Shown here: piece after piece, positions 26,156 through 34,534 of the stretch
Position numbering within the stretch: position 1 is the first letter of the stretch
Layout of the letters: every line of letters begins with the position of its first letter
NCBI GenBank assembly: GCA_965203735.1
Contig: OZ241909.1
Coordinates: 1,674,001-1,738,000 of the forward strand
Length of the DNA stretch: 64,000 bases
Direction: 5' to 3'
Source of the DNA: Bin55 sp965203735
Lineage (GTDB): Bacteria > Pseudomonadota > Gammaproteobacteria > Pseudomonadales > Azotimanducaceae
Made by a program: the position numbers and the translations under genes
The notes under the pieces: generated by a model
What the model was told of the DNA's origin: nothing
Seen by the model: only the letters and a program-made list of their open reading frames with translations
The model's database searches: none

Positions 26156-28003
26156 ATGAGCGACGAGTCTTACGACCCTAAGGAACTCTTTCGCATCAAG
26201 ACGGCGAGAGAGCTTGCTGCGATGATTCCGCGTGTCCTGAAGTTTTCATGGGAAGTATCACCGCATCTGATCGTTTTCTTGGGATCGATCACGATTGTGA
26301 CTGCCTTGGTTCCTGCAGCAACCATCTATTTCACGAAGGTCATTGTCGATCTGGTATTCGACAGCCAAAGTATGGGGATGCAATGGGCGATCGTAGTTGT
26401 GCCACTTGCGGTGATATTCGCGCTTTGGATTGGATCAAGCCTTGTGCGAGAAATTTCTTGGGTCGCTGAGGATCAATTGTCTGAACGTACGTTCAATTCG
26501 ACAAACGAAAAGCTCTTGCGAAAGACTTCGAAACTCGATTTAGCCTTTTTTGAAGCACCGAAGTTCTTTGATCAATTAAGTCAAGCAAGACGACAACAGC
26601 ACTCGCTTCAATACCTTCCAACAGAGATATTTGGTTTCTTGGAGATGGTGATCTCTCTGTCAGCCATGTTTGGGTTGATGTCACTACTCCATCCGTTAGC
26701 GTTTGTGGTTCTTGTAGTTTCAGTCATTCCTCGTTTCTTTCTACAGGGACACATGACGCGTAACTTTTTTTGGCTCGACTCAGACTTGACTCGCAACAGA
26801 AGACTGTCCGGTTACATGGAAGGCATTCTCATGAGCCAAGGAACAGCCAAGGAAGTGCGAGTGTTCGGTTTGGGAGACCTGTTTATTGATAAGTATTTGA
26901 AACTTCGATCAAAGTACATCAATGCGTACCAGAAGCAGCAGCTCCAGTTCATTAAGTATGACGTTAGTTTGGATGTACTCACGACACTGGGCGTGGGTGC
27001 TGTGAGCGTTTACGCGATATTGGAAGCTGTTGGGGGTGAAATATCTCTTGGAACTCTCACTGCGGTGTTCAGCGCTGCACAGCAGATTGTCTCACTAGTT
27101 GGTGGGCTCGTGTATCGCCTAAATTCAGTCTATAGGTTCTCACTGCAAACTTCTCGTCTGTTTGAACTGTTGGATCTTGATCCGAAGTCAATCGATGGTT
27201 CGTTGGAACCTCCTCGGCAGAAACGAGTTTTTCTTGAGCCGAATGGAATTGGAACAGGTATCACCGTTCAAGGCGTGTCATTTCGATATCCATACACGGA
27301 AAAGGAAGTGCTGAGAGATGTCACATTTTCCGTGCCGGTTGGATCCAAAGTGGCTATTGTCGGAGAAAACGGTGCTGGAAAGACTACCCTCGTCAAGTTA
27401 CTCACACGTTTCTATGATCCAATTTCGGGGTCAATTCAATTGGATGGACGAGACTACCGCGACTATGATCTTGAGAGTTTAAGATCCAGCTTTGGCGTTG
27501 TTTTTCAAGACTTTATCCACTACAGCCTTACAGCCAGCGAAAACATTGGAGTGGGATCCGTTCAGAACATTGAAGACGGACCGAAAGTCGAACAGGCCGC
27601 TATTCAAAGCGGTGCGAATGTTGTCATTGATAAGTTGCCCCAAGGTTACGACACCGTGTTAGGACGTACATTAGATGAAGGAATAGATCTCTCTGGAGGA
27701 GAATGGCAACAGATTTCAATTGCTAGAGCATATATGAGCGACGCTTCTATCTTGATACTAGATGAACCGACATCGGCCCTAGATTCCCTGAAAGAACAAG
27801 AGCTCTACCAAAAGATATCTAGACTCTCCGCCAACAAGACTGTAATTTTCATTTCTCATCGATTCTCGACAGTTCGTATGGCAGACATCATTGTGGTTAT
27901 CAAGGACGGAAAGTCCGTCGAAGTGGGAAGCCATACAGAGTTAATGTCTAACAAAAATATATACTATACTATGTTTCAGACACAAGCTAGAAAATACCAA
28001 TAA
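26156..28003 (+). CDS. Half-ABC exporter A1 (permease-ATPase fusion)
   Basis: The 615-residue protein has an exporter-type membrane domain (~35-330, six hydrophobic segments) followed by an ATPase domain. Walker A is GENGAGKTT at 403-411, the signature LSGGE is at 512-516 within LSGGEWQQ, Walker B ends LILDEPTSALD, and the switch histidine is in SHRFSTV. All catalytic residues look intact. The SGGEWQ signature is typical of a broad group of exporters that includes peptide and lipid-like substrate transporters. It is followed after 79 bases by B1, its probable heterodimer partner. About 75% of its first 60 residues match A2 (45/60 by hand). The substrate is unknown. Confidence 0.9.
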   Translation: MSDESYDPKELFRIKTARELAAMIPRVLKFSWEVSPHLIVFLGSITIVTALVPAATIYFTKVIVDLVFDSQSMGMQWAIVVVPLAVIFALWIGSSLVREISWVAEDQLSERTFNSTNEKLLRKTSKLDLAFFEAPKFFDQLSQARRQQHSLQYLPTEIFGFLEMVISLSAMFGLMSLLHPLAFVVLVVSVIPRFFLQGHMTRNFFWLDSDLTRNRRLSGYMEGILMSQGTAKEVRVFGLGDLFIDKYLKLRSKYINAYQKQQLQFIKYDVSLDVLTTLGVGAVSVYAILEAVGGEISLGTLTAVFSAAQQIVSLVGGLVYRLNSVYRFSLQTSRLFELLDLDPKSIDGSLEPPRQKRVFLEPNGIGTGITVQGVSFRYPYTEKEVLRDVTFSVPVGSKVAIVGENGAGKTTLVKLLTRFYDPISGSIQLDGRDYRDYDLESLRSSFGVVFQDFIHYSLTASENIGVGSVQNIEDGPKVEQAAIQSGANVVIDKLPQGYDTVLGRTLDEGIDLSGGEWQQISIARAYMSDASILILDEPTSALDSLKEQELYQKISRLSANKTVIFISHRFSTVRMADIIVVIKDGKSVEVGSHTELMSNKNIYYTMFQTQARKYQ

Positions 28004-28004
28004 T

Positions 28005-28018
28005 TAATGATTTCATTA
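28005..28018. repeat. Short inverted repeat after exporter A1
   Basis: TAATGA, TT, TCATTA form a perfect small inverted repeat one base after the A1 stop codon. The stem is AT-only and weak, and no T-run follows. It is probably not an efficient terminator, so A1 and B1 could still be cotranscribed. Confidence 0.3.
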
Positions 28019-28082
28019 CCAACTCACGTCCACTACTATTATTTCGAACTCAATACAAGATGGTAATAGAGAATTGACGTAG

Positions 28083-29930
28083 ATGCAATCAGCGGTGTCC
28101 AGTACTTTCACTGAATTGGAGACGAAGTCGTTATTAGAAGTACTTAGCATTATTCCTAGAACACTTGCTTTTGTGTACCAGGCATCACCGTTCTACTTCT
28201 GTATCTCCAACGCAGCTGGGACGCTACAAGCCGGGATCTCTGCGCTTTTGCTTTGGCTTGGCAAAGTTGTGATCGATCGGGTGGCACAGGGCTTAGAATC
28301 AGATGTCGACTGGTTCTACATTCTTCTTCCGATGGTTGCAATTGTTGCATGTAGGATACTCCAATCAGGTGCATCTGCAAGCTCTCAACTCGTTGATTTC
28401 ATGGTAAGCGAAAAGGTAAGAAGTAAGAGTCACGTCTTCATACTCAAAAAGGCAGCAAGTTTGGATCTTGCATTTTTTGAAGCCCCGGCTTTCTATGACC
28501 GGCTCTCTCAGGCACGAAGAAATATAGGTTACATGCGGTCTGCAATTCGTAACTTGATTGGCCTCTTACCTCAGACCTTCATGATTATCGCCATGTTTGG
28601 TCTCCTGTCTATTCTTCATCCATTGGCATTTTTATTTTTGCTAGTTAGTATTTGCCCAAGATTATTTCTTGAAGGATATACGGCCCGGGAGCGATTTAAA
28701 ATAGATACTGTACTTACTCGAAATACAAGACTAACCTCTTACTTTGAAAATATTTTGTTCAATAGATCTACCGTTAAAGAGGTCAGAGTATTTAATTTAG
28801 GTAACTTTCTTATTAGGAAATTTTTTGAGTTTCGAGAAATATTAATCAAAGCTAATTTCAAGCTAAACGTTAAGCTAGTCAGAGTTGAACTGTTATTTGA
28901 TTTAGTTGGAACTTTAGGGCTATGCCTTGTGTGGTCGTACGCAGTATACAGGGCTAGCATTGGGGAGTTGTCCATTGGTGATCTCTTTATGGTATTTGGG
29001 GCTGCCCAAAATAGTAAAGACTCAATTCAGTCCTGGTTCCGGCAAATAGGAAATGTCTTTCGAAACTCTCTATATCTGACACGATTCTTCGAGCTGATTG
29101 ACTTGGATCCTGGATCGGTTGCGGGAGCGCTTGAAGCTGAGCGTGAAGGTCCGAAAGTGGCGTTGCCTACTCGATTTAGTCAGGGAATCGAACTCAAGAA
29201 AGTTGCATTTCACTATCCTGGAACAGACCGCCTCGTTCTGCAAGACATCTCTTTTTGTATACCGGCTAACGCGAAGCTTGCTATCGTCGGAGAGAATGGA
29301 GCGGGTAAGACTACATTGGTCAAGTTGCTCGCTCGATTCTATGATCCGATCCATGGTTCGGTTTGCTTGGACGGCAGGGACTATCGTGACTATGATCTCA
29401 AAGAATTGAGGCAGAGCATCACGGTGATATTTCAAGACTTCGCGCGTTTCCATATTTCATTAGCAGACAACATTGGCTTGGGAAGCATCGATTTCTTGTC
29501 GGATTCTGTGAGAATTCAGGAGGCCGCACAAAAAGGCGGAGCGCATGAATTGGCGATGGAACTGCCGAACAAGTACGACACCATATTGGGAAGGAGGTTT
29601 GGTGAAGGCGTCGATCTCTCCGGCGGTGAGTGGCAAAACGTAGCGCTCTCGAGGGCGTTCATGAGCGATGCGCATTTGTTTATTCTTGATGAACCTACAG
29701 CAGCATTGGACGCTTTCAAAGAAGCTGAAGTCTTTGATCGGTTTTCCGATCTCACAGAAGGTCGAACCGTTCTGCTTGTGTCCCACCGATTTTCAACTGT
29801 GCGAATAGCGGACTTGATTTGTGTGATCGAGAATGGTCACGTCATTGAGTACGGAACTCATCAAGAACTCATCCGGTTGAACGGAAAGTACCGTCGAATG
29901 TACGACGCTCAGGCCGAGAGATATCGCTAA
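28083..29930 (+). CDS. Half-ABC exporter B1 (permease-ATPase fusion)
   Basis: The 615-residue protein has the same layout as A1 and aligns to it without gaps by hand from residue 1 to Walker A; for example LDLAFFEAP falls at 127-135 in both, and GENGAGKTT starts at residue 403 in both. The ATPase domain has LSGGEWQN, LFILDEPTAALD and SHRFSTV, all catalytically complete. Residues ~195-280 are encoded by clearly AT-richer DNA (about 28620-28930) than the ATPase part. No Shine-Dalgarno sequence precedes the ATG. It is the likely partner of A1; the substrate is unknown. Confidence 0.9.
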   Translation: MQSAVSSTFTELETKSLLEVLSIIPRTLAFVYQASPFYFCISNAAGTLQAGISALLLWLGKVVIDRVAQGLESDVDWFYILLPMVAIVACRILQSGASASSQLVDFMVSEKVRSKSHVFILKKAASLDLAFFEAPAFYDRLSQARRNIGYMRSAIRNLIGLLPQTFMIIAMFGLLSILHPLAFLFLLVSICPRLFLEGYTARERFKIDTVLTRNTRLTSYFENILFNRSTVKEVRVFNLGNFLIRKFFEFREILIKANFKLNVKLVRVELLFDLVGTLGLCLVWSYAVYRASIGELSIGDLFMVFGAAQNSKDSIQSWFRQIGNVFRNSLYLTRFFELIDLDPGSVAGALEAEREGPKVALPTRFSQGIELKKVAFHYPGTDRLVLQDISFCIPANAKLAIVGENGAGKTTLVKLLARFYDPIHGSVCLDGRDYRDYDLKELRQSITVIFQDFARFHISLADNIGLGSIDFLSDSVRIQEAAQKGGAHELAMELPNKYDTILGRRFGEGVDLSGGEWQNVALSRAFMSDAHLFILDEPTAALDAFKEAEVFDRFSDLTEGRTVLLVSHRFSTVRIADLICVIENGHVIEYGTHQELIRLNGKYRRMYDAQAERYR

Positions 29931-30097
29931 ACAACTCCTACAGTCCTCGGCATTCAATGACTCCGGTCACTCAGAAGAGTCCACACTTTGACCGCCAGTC
30001 TTATTTGATTCTGAACCTTTAGGCTTGTAGTCTCAATCGTGATACGGTGACTGTGTTATTGGGTTTAATTCGATACTCTCGACGAGCCAGTATCAAT
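29931..30097. other. Spacer between the two exporter pairs
   Basis: This is the first part of the 291-base gap between B1 and A2. I see no gene. GACTC at 29960 region and GAGTC about 15 bases later could pair as a weak hairpin after B1, without a convincing T-run. The A2 promoter element follows at 30098. Confidence 0.4.
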
Positions 30098-30105
30098 TGC
30101 ATAAT
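30098..30105 (+). promoter_or_regulatory. Extended -10 promoter element upstream of exporter A2
   Basis: TGCATAAT at 30098-30105 lies in the same local context (ATTGCATAATAG, then a GAGAG tract) as the element before A1. It would give a leader of about 110 bases before A2, similar to about 125 for A1. Its presence suggests that each exporter pair is transcribed from its own promoter. Confidence 0.5.
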
Positions 30106-30135
30106 AGTAGGGAGAGTTCGATTCTTGCTTTGAGA

Positions 30136-30171
30136 CTTGCAAGCAATCTAGTAGCTTTCTTCCCTTGCAAG
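30136..30171. repeat. Two copies of palindrome CTTGCAAG in the A2 leader
   Basis: CTTGCAAG occurs at 30136-30143 and 30164-30171, 28 bases apart, each followed by C. Each copy is an eight-base palindrome. Two evenly spaced palindromes between promoter and gene could be sites for a dimeric repressor. They could also pair with each other in RNA. No match to a known operator is claimed. Confidence 0.35.
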
Positions 30172-30185
30172 CTTCCGCCACAAAC

Positions 30186-30218
30186 ATGCCTCTTGTGCTT
30201 CTTCCCATTCGTCGGTGA
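30186..30218 (+). CDS. Possible 10-residue leader peptide before exporter A2
   Basis: The frame MPLVLLPIRR starts at 30186 and stops at 30216-30218, three bases before the A2 ATG, exactly as for the leader frame before A1. The two peptides differ in sequence, so any shared role would lie in position, not product. No Shine-Dalgarno sequence is visible. Confidence 0.3.
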   Translation: MPLVLLPIRR

Positions 30219-30221
30219 TCC

Positions 30222-32069
30222 ATGAGCGACGAATCTTACGACCCCAAAGAACTCTTTCGCATCAAGACGATTCGCGAACTCTTCGCCGTAGTTCCGCGTG
30301 CACTGAAACTTGCTTGGGATGTGTCTCCACCCTTGATCATTTTCGTGGGCGCTATCACGCTTGTGACTGCACTAATCCCAGCGGCAACCATTTACCTAAC
30401 CAAGGTCATTGTCGATGCCGTGTTTGAGAGTCAAAGCCTTGGGTTGCAATGGGGGCTAGTCGTCGTTCCGCTTGCAGTAATTTTTTCGCTCTGGTTAGGC
30501 TCGGGATTGGTCCAAGGCATCATGGGTGTTGCGCAACAGCACTTGTCTCAACTTACCTACAACTCTACCAACGAAAAGCTCCTGCGCAAAGCTTCGCAGC
30601 TCGACTTGGCGTTTTTCGAAGCCCCCAAGTTTTACGACCAATTGAAACAGGCAGAGATGCAGCAAGGGATGATTCAACACTTTCCCATTCAGATATTTGC
30701 ATACCTGCAAACGGTGATCTCACTGTCTGCAATGATGGGACTGATCTCGTTACTCCATCCATTAGCGTTTGTTGTTCTGGTAGTTACGGTTCTTCCGAGA
30801 TTCTTCTTGCAAGGATATATGACTCGTCGAAGTTTCCAACTCGGTTCGGAATTGACGCGCAACGGGAGGCAGACCTCTTATATGGAAAGCCTTCTATTTG
30901 AACAGGAGAAAGCAAAGGAAGTTCGCATTTTCGGATTAGGGGACCTGTTTATTGGTCGATATATGAGCTTCCATTCAAAGTTCGTCGCTGCGCACAAGAA
31001 GCAAATGCTTGAGTTCATGGGTTACAACTTTAGTTTGGACGCGCTTTCCGCGTTAGGCATTGGGGCTGTGAGTGTCTATGCGGTAATGGAAGCTGCACGA
31101 GGCGAGATCTCACCCGGTACCCTTACTGCGGTATTGAGTGCCGCTCAGCAGGTTGTCGGTCTCGTGGGCGGTCTCGTCGGTGGTCTAAATGCAGTTTATA
31201 GAGCTTCACTAGAGGTTTCTCGGCTGTTTGAACTCTTGGACATCGATCCGCAGTCCATTACAGGAGCATTGGAACCTCCGCGAAGAAATTCAGTGTTGCT
31301 TGAATCAAACAGGATCGAATACGGCATCAGAGTCGAGAATGTGTCATTTCGATACCCGGGAACTGACAAAGAAGTACTAAGAGGAGTCACGTTTTCTGTT
31401 CCGGTGGGATCGAATGTGGCCATCGTGGGAGAAAACGGTGCTGGGAAAACAACCCTTGTAAAGCTGCTAGCAAGACTATATGACCCGGTAGGAGGGTCAA
31501 TCCTTCTTGACCGTCTCGACTATCGGGACTATGACCTCGAATGCTTGAGAAACAGCATCGGCATTGTGTTTCAAGACTTTATTAGATACGACTTAACCGC
31601 CGCCCAAAATATCGGAGTGGGGTCGGTTAGCAAAATCGACGATAGAGAGAGAATAACGGAGGCTGCGATACAAAGCGGTGCGGACGCAGTTGTAGAAGGA
31701 TTGCCCCAACGCTATGACACGGTGCTGGGACGAACTATGGACGAAGGTGTAGATCTGTCTGGAGGAGAGTGGCAACAACTCTCAGTAGCCAGGGCATATA
31801 TGAGCGAATCACCAATTCTGATACTAGACGAACCGACCGCAGCATTAGATTCTTTGAGGGAACGAGCTCTATACGAAAAGATATCTGAACTATCCGATAG
31901 GAGAACGGTTATTTTCATATCTCACAGGTTCTCGACAGTACGCATGGCAGACATCATTGTGGTCATTGAGGATGGGAAATCCGTTGAAGTAGGGAGTCAT
32001 GAAGATCTAATTGCTAGGAAAGGCAGTTATTTCAAAATGTTTGAGACTCAAGCTGAGAAATATCGTTAA
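30222..32069 (+). CDS. Half-ABC exporter A2 (permease-ATPase fusion)
   Basis: The 615-residue paralogue of A1 shares the same first ten residues (MSDESYDPKE) and aligns without gaps where checked. The ATPase domain carries GENGAGKTT, LSGGEWQQ, LILDEPTAALD and SHRFSTV. It differs from A1 in several membrane-domain stretches (for example residues ~96-112 and 145-160), which could mean a changed substrate. Its partner B2 follows after 83 bases. This unit and A1-B1 form a tandem duplication. Confidence 0.9.
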   Translation: MSDESYDPKELFRIKTIRELFAVVPRALKLAWDVSPPLIIFVGAITLVTALIPAATIYLTKVIVDAVFESQSLGLQWGLVVVPLAVIFSLWLGSGLVQGIMGVAQQHLSQLTYNSTNEKLLRKASQLDLAFFEAPKFYDQLKQAEMQQGMIQHFPIQIFAYLQTVISLSAMMGLISLLHPLAFVVLVVTVLPRFFLQGYMTRRSFQLGSELTRNGRQTSYMESLLFEQEKAKEVRIFGLGDLFIGRYMSFHSKFVAAHKKQMLEFMGYNFSLDALSALGIGAVSVYAVMEAARGEISPGTLTAVLSAAQQVVGLVGGLVGGLNAVYRASLEVSRLFELLDIDPQSITGALEPPRRNSVLLESNRIEYGIRVENVSFRYPGTDKEVLRGVTFSVPVGSNVAIVGENGAGKTTLVKLLARLYDPVGGSILLDRLDYRDYDLECLRNSIGIVFQDFIRYDLTAAQNIGVGSVSKIDDRERITEAAIQSGADAVVEGLPQRYDTVLGRTMDEGVDLSGGEWQQLSVARAYMSESPILILDEPTAALDSLRERALYEKISELSDRRTVIFISHRFSTVRMADIIVVIEDGKSVEVGSHEDLIARKGSYFKMFETQAEKYR

Positions 32070-32152
32070 ACAACGGAAAGATCTATAGTGGACTCTGAAC
32101 TTCATGACTAAATAGACTTGGAAAAATGCACACTATTAGAAAATAAGCAATT

Positions 32153-34000
32153 ATGGCCTCAATAGATTTCAATCCCTTCGATGAGAGTGAATCGAAGTCA
32201 ATACTTGAGACACTTCGTCTACTTCCCAGAACGTTCAGTTTTGTCTTTCGTGCCACACCAATTTACTTTCTACTTTCTAATACAGTGGGATTTGTACAGG
32301 CTGGACTTGCCGCACTGTTGCTTTGGCTAGCAAAAGTAGTTGTTGATCGGGTAGTAGAGAGTTTAGGATCAGAGATTAACTGGTTGTACGTTCTGTTTCC
32401 TATGATTGCGATTATCGTTTGTCGCCTTATCCAATCGGTCTTTTCTGCAAGCTATCAAATCATCAACTTTATGATGTCCGAAAAGATTGAAAACAAGGCA
32501 AATACTCTTTTGCTCAACAAAGCGGCCAAGCTGGACTTGGTATTCTATGAGTATCCCCAGTATTATGATAGACTCTATCAAGCTCGAGAAAATATTTGGA
32601 GCTTACAATTTGCAATTGAAGAGCTAATAGATTTGGTTGCTCAATCATTAACATTAATTGCTATGTTTGGTTTATTGTCGGTCCTTCATCCTTTTTCTTT
32701 TCTTATATTGATTGCAACAGTGTCTCCACGATTTCTTGTTGAAGGCTATACATCAAAACGACAATTCGAACTAGAGATAGAACTTACTAGAAATAATAGA
32801 ATTACACACTACTTCAATACACTATTGACGCAACGTGAATATTTTAAAGAGGTCAAGGTATTTGGATTAGGAAGTTACTTCATGGGCAAGTACTTTAAAC
32901 TTCGTGAGGTAGCAATCAGAGCTTTTCTCAAACTTAATATTCATTTTGTGAAGGTGCAAGTGTTGTTCGATATGTTGGGTTACTTGGGTCTTTGCTTGGT
33001 TTGGGTGTATGCAGTGTACAGAGCGGGTCAAGGCGAACTAACTATTGGAGACTTGTTTATGATTTTTGGTGCTGCACAAAGGAGCAAAGAAGCGCTAGAA
33101 GGGTGGTTCGCGCAAGGTGGAAGCTTATTTGGGGAGTCTCTTTCTCTTTCTCGATTCTTCGAATTGGTGGACTTGGACCCCCGATCAGTTCCGGGTGCAC
33201 TTGAGATGGACCGTCCTGGTCTTCGGATTGCAGTGCCTGAACGTCTCAAGAAAGGAATCGAATTCAAGAATGTTTCATTTCACTATCCAGGAACAGATCT
33301 ACAAGTGTTGAAAGACATATCTTTTTCCATTCCTGCTAATTCAAAGCTTGCCATCGTGGGGGAAAATGGAGCAGGGAAGACAACGTTAGTCAAGCTGCTT
33401 GCTCGGTTCTACGATCCGGTTGATGGCTCGATCTGCTTGGATGGTAAGGACTACCGCGACCATGACCTGCAAGAATTGAGGAAGGGTATTACCGTGATAT
33501 TTCAAGATTTCGCACGTTATGACTTTTCGGTTGCAGACAACATTGGCGTTGGAAACGTCGTCGACTTGACGGACCGACAGAAAATCGAGCAGTCAGCTCG
33601 AAACGGTGGTGCGCATCAGATGGCAATGAGTTTGCCAAGCCAGTATGACACTGTGTTGGGTAGGACATTTGAGGAGGGTGTCGATCTCTCTGGCGGAGAA
33701 TGGCAAAACGTTGCAATCTCGAGAGCATACATGAGCGATGCTCAGCTATTCATACTGGATGAACCCACAGCGGCATTGGACGCTTTTAAAGAAGCCGAGG
33801 TCTTTGACCGCTTTTCACATCTCACACAGGGTCGAACCGTCGTTCTGGTCTCGCACCGTTTCTCAACTGTTCGAATGGCAGACCTAATCTGTGTAATCGA
33901 GGATGGACGGGTCATTGAATACGGATCTCACGAAGAACTGGTCCGACTAAACGGAAAATACCGACGGATGTATGACGCTCAGGCGGAACGCTACCGCTAG
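32153..34000 (+). CDS. Half-ABC exporter B2 (permease-ATPase fusion)
   Basis: The 615-residue paralogue of B1 aligns without gaps where checked. The N-terminal 60 residues are about half identical (31/60 by hand), while the C-terminal ATPase part is nearly the same, ending in an identical run LNGKYRRMYDAQAERYR. GENGAGKTT, LSGGEWQN, LFILDEPTAALD and SHRFSTV are intact. DNA around 32600-32960 is AT-rich, as in the same part of B1. LDLVFYEYP replaces the LDLAFFEAP seen in the other three copies. Confidence 0.9.
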   Translation: MASIDFNPFDESESKSILETLRLLPRTFSFVFRATPIYFLLSNTVGFVQAGLAALLLWLAKVVVDRVVESLGSEINWLYVLFPMIAIIVCRLIQSVFSASYQIINFMMSEKIENKANTLLLNKAAKLDLVFYEYPQYYDRLYQARENIWSLQFAIEELIDLVAQSLTLIAMFGLLSVLHPFSFLILIATVSPRFLVEGYTSKRQFELEIELTRNNRITHYFNTLLTQREYFKEVKVFGLGSYFMGKYFKLREVAIRAFLKLNIHFVKVQVLFDMLGYLGLCLVWVYAVYRAGQGELTIGDLFMIFGAAQRSKEALEGWFAQGGSLFGESLSLSRFFELVDLDPRSVPGALEMDRPGLRIAVPERLKKGIEFKNVSFHYPGTDLQVLKDISFSIPANSKLAIVGENGAGKTTLVKLLARFYDPVDGSICLDGKDYRDHDLQELRKGITVIFQDFARYDFSVADNIGVGNVVDLTDRQKIEQSARNGGAHQMAMSLPSQYDTVLGRTFEEGVDLSGGEWQNVAISRAYMSDAQLFILDEPTAALDAFKEAEVFDRFSHLTQGRTVVLVSHRFSTVRMADLICVIEDGRVIEYGSHEELVRLNGKYRRMYDAQAERYR

Positions 34001-34014
34001 TTTTCACATGGACT

Positions 34015-34043
34015 TTTCCAGTTTCCGCCAATTTTGGTACTAT
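34015..34043 (+). promoter_or_regulatory. Predicted promoter of the leader ORF and second ABC pair
   Basis: TTTCCA at 34015-34020 and TACTAT at 34038-34043 are 17 bases apart, and TGG before the -10 gives an extended -10. Transcription would begin near 34050, just before the strong ribosome-binding site of the leader frame at 34071. Confidence 0.4.
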
Positions 34044-34070
34044 CGGAATTGGTTGAATGGAGGGGTAACA

Positions 34071-34133
34071 ATGATTCACATTTTTGATTGGCAAAAGGTC
34101 ACGAACACACTCGTTCACGGTAGGACGGATTAA
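34071..34133 (+). CDS. Possible 20-residue leader peptide
   Basis: The frame starts ATG at 34071 and stops TAA at 34131-34133, encoding MIHIFDWQKV then TNTLVHGRTD. GGAGGGG at 34059-34065 is one of the best ribosome-binding sites in the window, five bases before the ATG, with a plausible promoter further upstream. Alternative stem-loops begin 11 bases after the stop. The arrangement resembles leader peptides that control downstream genes by ribosome position. The peptide is not enriched for a single amino acid (one Trp, two His), so amino-acid attenuation is not indicated. Confidence 0.45.
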   Translation: MIHIFDWQKVTNTLVHGRTD

Positions 34134-34144
34134 GAAGCAAAATT

Positions 34145-34188
34145 GACCCCTGTCTCCGCCGTCACTTTGGCGACGGTGATGGTTGGTC
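34145..34188 (+). promoter_or_regulatory. Leader RNA region with two mutually exclusive stem-loops
   Basis: CCGTC (34159-34163) can pair with GACGG (34172-34176). Alternatively CCGTCAC (34159-34165) can pair with GTGATGG (34176-34182) with one G-U pair. Outer GACC (from 34145) and GGTC (to about 34188) could extend the second form. No T-run follows, so a classical terminator is not evident. The position directly after a short translated frame suggests a regulatory leader. Confidence 0.35.
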
Positions 34189-34534
34189 TCATGTGTTTCG
34201 AAGCTCTCTAGCTTGTAGTCCAGATTGCTATGCAGTTTGTGTTGTTGCGTCCCAATTGGAGACGCACCACCGATATCTGGCACGTCCTAGATTCTCTGAC
34301 TTCCTTGTTCAAAATGGAATCAACCGTACTCTGCAGTCCTGCAGTAATCTCCACCTCTCCTTTTTCGCGTTTCGCGCGAGTCGCAAGACCGGCTCGATGA
34401 TGCCAGGAACTCCGAACTCATTTCAAAGTGTCGACTGCAACATAGCAGTAACTGCTTCCTGTCTTGCTTCTCTCCACTACCAACCATTTGCCGACCCAAT
34501 GCTCCCGTAGCGCTCCAACAGAAAGGCGGACAAC
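34189..34534. other. Long leader or spacer before the second ABC pair
   Basis: About 345 bases separate the stem-loops from the start of the 743-residue exporter. An open frame of 105 codons crosses most of it (34193-34510), but it has no ribosome-binding site, an unlikely composition and no recognisable domain. I see no other gene. Confidence 0.4.

Noticed and set aside
26156..34000. Exporter cluster as part of a bacteriocin or lantibiotic locus
   Set aside because: No precursor with a leader and Gly-Gly site, no modifying enzyme and no peptidase domain on any of the four exporters.
34193..34510. 105-codon open frame between B2 and the second ABC pair
   Set aside because: It lacks a ribosome-binding site and domain resemblance, and has an odd Cys/Ser/Arg composition. 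More likely untranslated leader.
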